Source: MGML01 sp034416335
Lineage (GTDB): Bacteria; Chloroflexota; Dehalococcoidia; Dehalococcoidales; UBA2162
Reading direction: 5' to 3'
DNA length: 10,917 bases
Assembly (NCBI GenBank): GCA_034416335.1
Contig: DAOULV010000016.1
Coordinates: 1 to 10,917 of the forward strand
A program made the translations under genes and the position numbers. Numbering within the stretch: position 1 is the stretch's first letter; every line of letters starts with the position of its first letter. The notes below the pieces were generated by a model. It did not search any database. It was not told the origin of the DNA and saw nothing but the letters and a program-made list of their open reading frames with translations. Positions 8,008 through 10,917 of this stretch are shown in pieces.

Positions 8008-9756
8008 TTATCGCCAGACATCTATTCCATATGCAGGGTCTGCGTTGGGTGTCCGGCCATTAACCCAGTGAGAAGTCTCTTCGCCGCCGCCGGCAACGAT
8101 TATGCAGTTCTCATAGGGATCGTTTACAGCCGGTACCATATAGTCATCCGGCAGTTCTTTCCATGGTCTACCCGAAGTTTTTTCCACTCCCCTCCAGCCG
8201 CCTGTACGGAAATCTGGCGAAGCGTGTTTCCTGTACTCGCTAAACGGCATGAAACTGGCTTTATATAGCCACTCGTAAATTTCATCCTTGGACTTAAACC
8301 CGGCTTCATACAAATGCTGCGCCATCTCCGGAAGTATTATGAAGTTATAACCTCCTTCCCTGCCTGCCCATAAAGAAGATACCTGGTATTCCAGCCAGTT
8401 ATGAGGGCCGGGAATCCCTTCCTTAGCAAGTCGTTTTGCCAAACCGCCGCTGCCGCTTTTTTGAAGCGTCCTGTATCTGCCGGGGCTAAACTCGGTGCTC
8501 TGGAATGTTAATGAACCGGGAGGGCCTCCCCTCATACCCAGTACATATATAACACTTTCATCCTTTTTAAAGTCGTACTCTTCGTTTATACCTTTCCAGC
8601 CCGGCGGAAGGGCATCGGCATTCTCCGGGAAGCAGTTGAAAAGCGGGTTGCCCATAATACCGCAGCTGGTTACTTTCGGTATATTACCGCCCAGGTTACA
8701 CCACATGAGTTCAGCAGCGCGGCCGATACTCCTGTTAGCCTGGTTTCCCGGTCCGAGCATCCCGACATCGAAGTTCATTCCTATTTCTTTCGCGATAGGA
8801 CCGCTGACGCAAAATCCCAGGCTGCCGCGTCCGTCACCTCCACCACCACCCGCTTCAGAAATTGCCAGCAGTACAGGCATATATTCCGGTTTGCATCCTG
8901 CCATCACGGCGTTGACGGCGACCTTTTCAACGGTAGCCGTGCGCTTCATAGGTTCAAACCGAACCGGGTCACCTTTCTTTCCTCCGACTCCCATTTCCCT
9001 TGGCGTGTGATCGGATTGAAGGGTTATCACTTCATCCGGCTTATGGCTGGTACCCTTGAGCATCGTTTGTACCCGTTCCTCGGTGGGAATCCTTATCGCC
9101 ATCCCATCGGTATAAAGGGACATCCAGGCATTTCCGAGTACCGGGACTCTTTCAGCACGCTCATAGAATTCTTCGGCTTCATCCAGAGTTCCTTCGAACA
9201 GTATTCTTTTATCAGGTACTTCCCACCTGCCGCCTTCCTGTTCTTTCGTTGTCGGCGGTCTGACCAGGGTATCCATCAAAGGCTCGATAACGCGGGCGGC
9301 GTCTTCGGCGCCATTTCCCGTGCGAGTGCAGTATTCCGTTCGCACATGGGGAATGCCGAGAAGCAAGGCTCCCTGCTTAAGGCATTCTTCCTGGTCCTTA
9401 AAAACGATAACTACCGCCGGTTTCCCCGCTTTTTCAAACTGCGCTGCGTAGGGCAACTGCCCTTTAATTGCACCGTGTCAGAATGCCACTCCCTGTATCA
9501 GGGCATCACTCCTGTTGAATTCTTCATCGGTCAACGGAGGTCCCGACTCCCTGAAAATCCAGTTAACCTCCGGATATTTATCCTTCATTAATTCCACCAA
9601 TGGAGTGAGAAATTCATGTTCAACATTGACCATCATATTGAACATGATAGTTTTCCCATCAAGCCGGTCAAGGCGGGGTGCCAGGGGATACAGGTCAACC
9701 GGGTACTGGATTCCGATGGGATTTAAACATTTGTATATTCTGTCTTTCGTTACCAT
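8008..9756 (-). CDS. UGSC-family selenoprotein with in-frame TGA (Sec93), 582 aa
   Basis: Read with TGA 9478-9480 as selenocysteine, this is one 582-residue protein ending in TAA. The start is ATG 9754-9756 with AGGAGG at 9762-9767. The N-terminal part has the look of the UGSC (seleno)protein family: LNPIGIQYPVDLYPLAPRLD, LDGKTI, then DALIQGVAF-U-HGAIKGQLP, and AAQFEKAGKPAVVIV, where family members have ...UGSC...ELEKRGIPTVVI. The C-terminal part (~274-582) matches the second domain found in larger members: TVEKVAVNAVMAGCKPEYMPVLLAI, GPGNQANRSIGRAAEL, FNCFPEN, and VAGGGEETSHW near the end. The family's reaction is not established. The Sec motif is distantly reminiscent of the UGTC site of glycine/betaine reductase GrdB, so a reductase or redox role is inferred. 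Oddly, the usual UGSC cysteine three residues after Sec is alanine here (U-H-G-A). The cupin gene ends 20 nt upstream and is very probably co-transcribed. Standard translation would wrongly split this into two ORFs. Confidence 0.87.
8017..8028. repeat. 12-bp direct repeat, copy 2
   Basis: GACATCTATTCC here lies within the last codons of the selenoprotein gene and matches 7914-7925 exactly. See copy 1. Confidence 0.4.
9451..9462 (-). promoter_or_regulatory. SECIS hairpin of the UGSC selenoprotein
   Basis: Minus-strand GGGC-AGTT-GCCC, a perfect 4-bp GC stem with an AGUU tetraloop. The apical GU is at +21/+22 after the UGA, against +20/+21 in E. coli fdhF by my count of its known SECIS. The eight bases TGACACGG at the Sec site also match fdhF. 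A possible lower helix pairs GTGC (+5 to +8) with GCGC (+34 to +37). A TTG inside this hairpin (9454-9456) might be taken as a start by gene callers. Confidence 0.8.
9478..9480 (-). other. Selenocysteine codon (TGA) of the UGSC selenoprotein
   Basis: This TGA encodes residue 93. Sequence on both sides is in one frame and matches one protein family, and the codon sits at that family's Sec position. A GU-apex hairpin follows at the right distance. The TGA is therefore read as Sec rather than stop. Confidence 0.85.
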
Positions 9757-9761
9757 TTTTC

Positions 9762-9767
9762 CCTCCT
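9762..9767 (-). promoter_or_regulatory. Ribosome binding site deciding the selenoprotein start
   Basis: AGGAGG on the minus strand lies 5 nt before ATG 9754-9756. This favours that start over the upstream ATG at 9778-9780, which overlaps the cupin stop codon and has no spaced Shine-Dalgarno of its own. Confidence 0.8.
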
Positions 9768-9776
9768 GAAAACGAT

Positions 9777-10238
9777 TCAAATCAGTTTCGTTACATCCTC
9801 CGGTCGAACGTCTTCTACCTCTCCGGTCGCCGTGTATCTCTGGTACGAGCCCTCCAGCACAATCTCAATGAAGATCACTGGTTGTCCCAACCGCTTGAAT
9901 CTCAGCGGACAATGCATCATTCCCGGTGGAATGGACACTACGGAAGGGGTAGTGATAGTCTGAATCTCGCCCTCATCCCCCAGTGCTATTTCTATCTCCG
10001 CATCGAATTCACTGATATCCTCCAGATTACTGCCCACAAAGTACATAATCTGGTGTGCGTCATGTTTGTGCGGAGGTCCCTCTTCGAATGGTTCTGTGAT
10101 GTAATGGAAACATAGAGTGCAATCGGCGCCGATTTCACCTTTATGTCCATAAACCGAATTCCAGTTATAGCCGGCAATACCCAGATGCTTGATAGGAGCC
10201 GGCATTACACACTTCGCATGCTTTTTTTCAGACGTCAT
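9777..10238 (-). CDS. Single-domain cupin protein, 153 aa
   Basis: The start is ATG 10236-10238, chosen because GAGGAG (10243-10248) sits 4 nt upstream; an in-frame ATG 57 nt earlier has no such site. It shows both cupin motifs: G54-P-P-H57-K-H59-D-A-H-Q63 and, 42 residues on, P104-P105-G106-M-M-H109. H57, H59 and H109 are probable metal ligands. The usual glutamate of motif 1 is Q63, so metal affinity or chemistry may differ. Cysteines C40 and C43 form a CxxC-like pair (DCTLC). Family members include dioxygenases, isomerases, lyases and small-molecule-binding regulators; I cannot choose among them. It is the first gene of a two-gene operon with the UGSC selenoprotein (20 nt apart), which suggests work on the same substrate or protection of it. 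The stop is TGA with no hairpin behind it. Confidence 0.87.
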   Translation of the reverse strand: MTSEKKHAKCVMPAPIKHLGIAGYNWNSVYGHKGEIGADCTLCFHYITEPFEEGPPHKHDAHQIMYFVGSNLEDISEFDAEIEIALGDEGEIQTITTPSVVSIPPGMMHCPLRFKRLGQPVIFIEIVLEGSYQRYTATGEVEDVRPEDVTKLI

Positions 10239-10242
10239 TTTT

Positions 10243-10248
10243 CTCCTC
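10243..10248 (-). promoter_or_regulatory. Ribosome binding site deciding the cupin start
   Basis: GAGGAG on the minus strand, followed by AAAA and ATG 10236-10238. It supports the shorter 153-aa product over a 172-aa form starting at 10295, which would also begin upstream of the probable -10 box. Confidence 0.75.
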
Positions 10249-10279
10249 TCTTCAGATAAAAATAGATAATGTTCTTTCG

Positions 10280-10309
10280 AGTATATGTCATACAAGAAGA
10301 GTAAAACAA
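10280..10309 (-). promoter_or_regulatory. Candidate sigma-70-type promoter of the cupin-selenoprotein operon
   Basis: Minus-strand TTGTTT (10304-10309), an 18-bp spacer and TATACT (10280-10285). It lies between the upstream terminator (10326-10355) and the cupin start, about 41 nt before the ATG, so the operon is probably transcribed on its own. Confidence 0.5.
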
Positions 10310-10325
10310 GACAGCTTACAAGTAA

Positions 10326-10355
10326 AAGGGCTTCGGAATATATTCCGAAGCCCTT
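10326..10355 (-). terminator. Rho-independent terminator after the tautomerase gene
   Basis: A perfect 30-bp palindrome (arms 10326-10340 and 10341-10355). On the minus strand it is followed by TTTTACTT, counting the last bases of the arm. It begins 50 nt after the tautomerase stop codon and insulates it from the cupin promoter. Confidence 0.8.
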
Positions 10356-10405
10356 ACTCTATCCTGAACAAAGCTACGATTATTAATATGGATTAGCCAG
10401 AGATA

Positions 10406-10612
10406 TTATTTTGGCGGTGATACATCCTTTAGAGCCTCAGAAGCCGGCTTACCGCCAACGCCCCAGTGAGTCTTGGGGATCTCGTAAACAACAACCTCTA
10501 CGGCGTGTTCAGGGACACCAATATCCACCATTACCCTGGTTATTCCGCTTATCATCGTTTTCACCTGTTCCTCGCCTACACCTTCCCAGAAATCTACACG
10601 AACAATAGGCAT
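10406..10612 (-). CDS. 4-oxalocrotonate tautomerase-like protein, 68 aa
   Basis: A short protein of the tautomerase superfamily, close to the family's usual ~62 residues. After removal of Met, Pro1 (MPIVRVDFWEG) is the expected catalytic base. The ending HWGVGGKPAS parallels HFGIGGELAS of Pseudomonas 4-OT, and EGxxxEQ is shared. These enzymes catalyse keto-enol tautomerisation in aromatic-compound catabolism, or related dehalogenase or decarboxylase chemistry, usually as hexamers of small subunits. By my manual alignment the substrate-binding Arg11 is Val and Arg39 is Glu, and Phe50 is Trp, so the substrate is probably not 4-oxalocrotonate. AGGAGG (10618-10623) stands 5 nt before the ATG, and the stop is TAA. 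It is transcribed as its own unit, bounded by a promoter candidate and a strong terminator, next to the cupin-selenoprotein operon. Confidence 0.88.
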   Translation of the reverse strand: MPIVRVDFWEGVGEEQVKTMISGITRVMVDIGVPEHAVEVVVYEIPKTHWGVGGKPASEALKDVSPPK

Positions 10613-10647
10613 ATTTACCTCCTTTTTATTTTCAGAGAATCAGATAT

Positions 10648-10676
10648 AGATTAGAGACAAAGTTAGCTTGAGTAAA
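10648..10676 (-). promoter_or_regulatory. Candidate promoter of the tautomerase gene
   Basis: Minus-strand TTTACT (10671-10676), a 17-bp spacer and TAATCT (10648-10653), 35 nt before the ATG. The -35 lies in a small inverted repeat, AGCTT-TACTC-AAGCT, which could be an operator but is short enough to be chance. Confidence 0.35.
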
Positions 10677-10708
10677 GCTAAAAATCTTCAATACCACATA
10701 TGTTCACT

Positions 10709-10917
10709 TTAACCAATTGCATACTTCCGCCGTTTTCTCATCCAAACGGCAATCACAACAACGGCAATCACCAAAGAGCAGATTAATACTAACTCACCGA
10801 CCGGAGTGATTTTAAGGGCGATGTCAGCCATCACCACGATTGGTGTCAGAGCTATCCGTACTAGAGGTTTCAGCCAGGAATTCTCGGTGATAAACCGGGC
10901 TGCCGGGGGGCTGTTGG
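10709..10917 (-). CDS. C-terminal end of a membrane-anchored protein (partial, runs off right edge)
   Basis: The last 68 codons of a gene that enters from the right edge and stops at TAA 10709-10711. The visible part begins NSPPAARFITENSWLKPLVRIAL and has two hydrophobic segments, about LVRIALTPIVVMADIALKI and GELVLICSLVIAVVVIAVW. It ends in a basic tail MRKRRKYAIG. The positive tail after the last helix predicts a cytoplasmic C-terminus. This is the look of a C-terminal membrane anchor of a surface protein or the end of a polytopic protein. I do not recognise the family. The gap to the tautomerase is 97 nt with no terminator visible. Confidence 0.65.
   Translation of the reverse strand, partial: NSPPAARFITENSWLKPLVRIALTPIVVMADIALKITPVGELVLICSLVIAVVVIAVWMRKRRKYAIG

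Noticed and set aside
8008..9456. A separate 482-aa gene starting at TTG 9454-9456
   Set aside because: It has no ribosome site, begins inside the SECIS stem, and lacks the N-terminal third of the family. The joined Sec reading explains both halves.
1427..9480. Genome-wide reassignment of TGA to Trp or Gly
   Set aside because: Over 2500 codons of the RHS frame contain one TGA, with abundant TGG and GGN, and the cupin ends normally at TGA. Reassigned genomes use TGA often.
1..10917. CRISPR array, rRNA, complete tRNA, insertion sequence or phage genes
   Set aside because: No regularly spaced direct repeats outside the YD-coding array, no transposase or integrase frame and no conserved rRNA stretches were seen.

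Overview
All supported genes in this window read on the minus strand. GC is moderate. The organism looks like an uncultured anaerobe that inserts selenocysteine at UGA. The secreted-protein style (CARDB, PKD and 'ATLRGNLLNLG'-type fibronectin-like repeats behind an RHS shell) resembles what is common in Chloroflexi of the Dehalococcoidia and in some sediment archaea. Shine-Dalgarno sites, hairpin terminators and a bacterial-type SECIS favour a bacterium. The taxonomic call is inference.

Layout in transcription order (right to left): (i) 10709-10917, C-terminal end of a membrane-anchored protein that enters from the right edge; (ii) 10406-10612, a small 4-oxalocrotonate-tautomerase-like enzyme with its own promoter candidate and a perfect 30-bp palindromic terminator; (iii) 8008-10238, a two-gene operon of a single-domain cupin followed after 20 nt by a UGSC-family selenoprotein, closed by a perfect 32-bp palindromic terminator; (iv) a 374-bp intergenic region with that terminator and the promoter of the next gene; (v) 1427-7633, a very large secreted RHS/YD-repeat protein whose frame runs on past a TGA (1427-1429) to the left edge, adding at least 475 codons of beta-sandwich, PKD and FN3-like domains.

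The main result is two in-frame TGA codons, each inside otherwise continuous coding sequence and each followed at bacterial SECIS distance by a stem-loop with GU in its apex. At 9478-9480 the TGA falls at the Sec position of the UGSC family, so a caller using the standard code would split this gene into 100-aa and 482-aa pieces. At 1427-1429 the TGA lies in the middle of a beta-sandwich domain of the RHS protein, and an 8-bp perfect hairpin with a GUU loop starts 10 nt later. If real, that is a selenocysteine in a giant extracellular RHS/PKD protein, which I do not recognise from any described selenoprotein family. A nonsense mutation or assembly error remains possible. The one other TGA (end of the cupin, 9777-9779) has no such hairpin and behaves as a normal stop.

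How the genes work together: tautomerase, cupin and UGSC selenoprotein look like a small catabolic or redox set with unknown substrate. The RHS protein is a separate cell-surface or secreted unit and shows no recognisable toxin domain.
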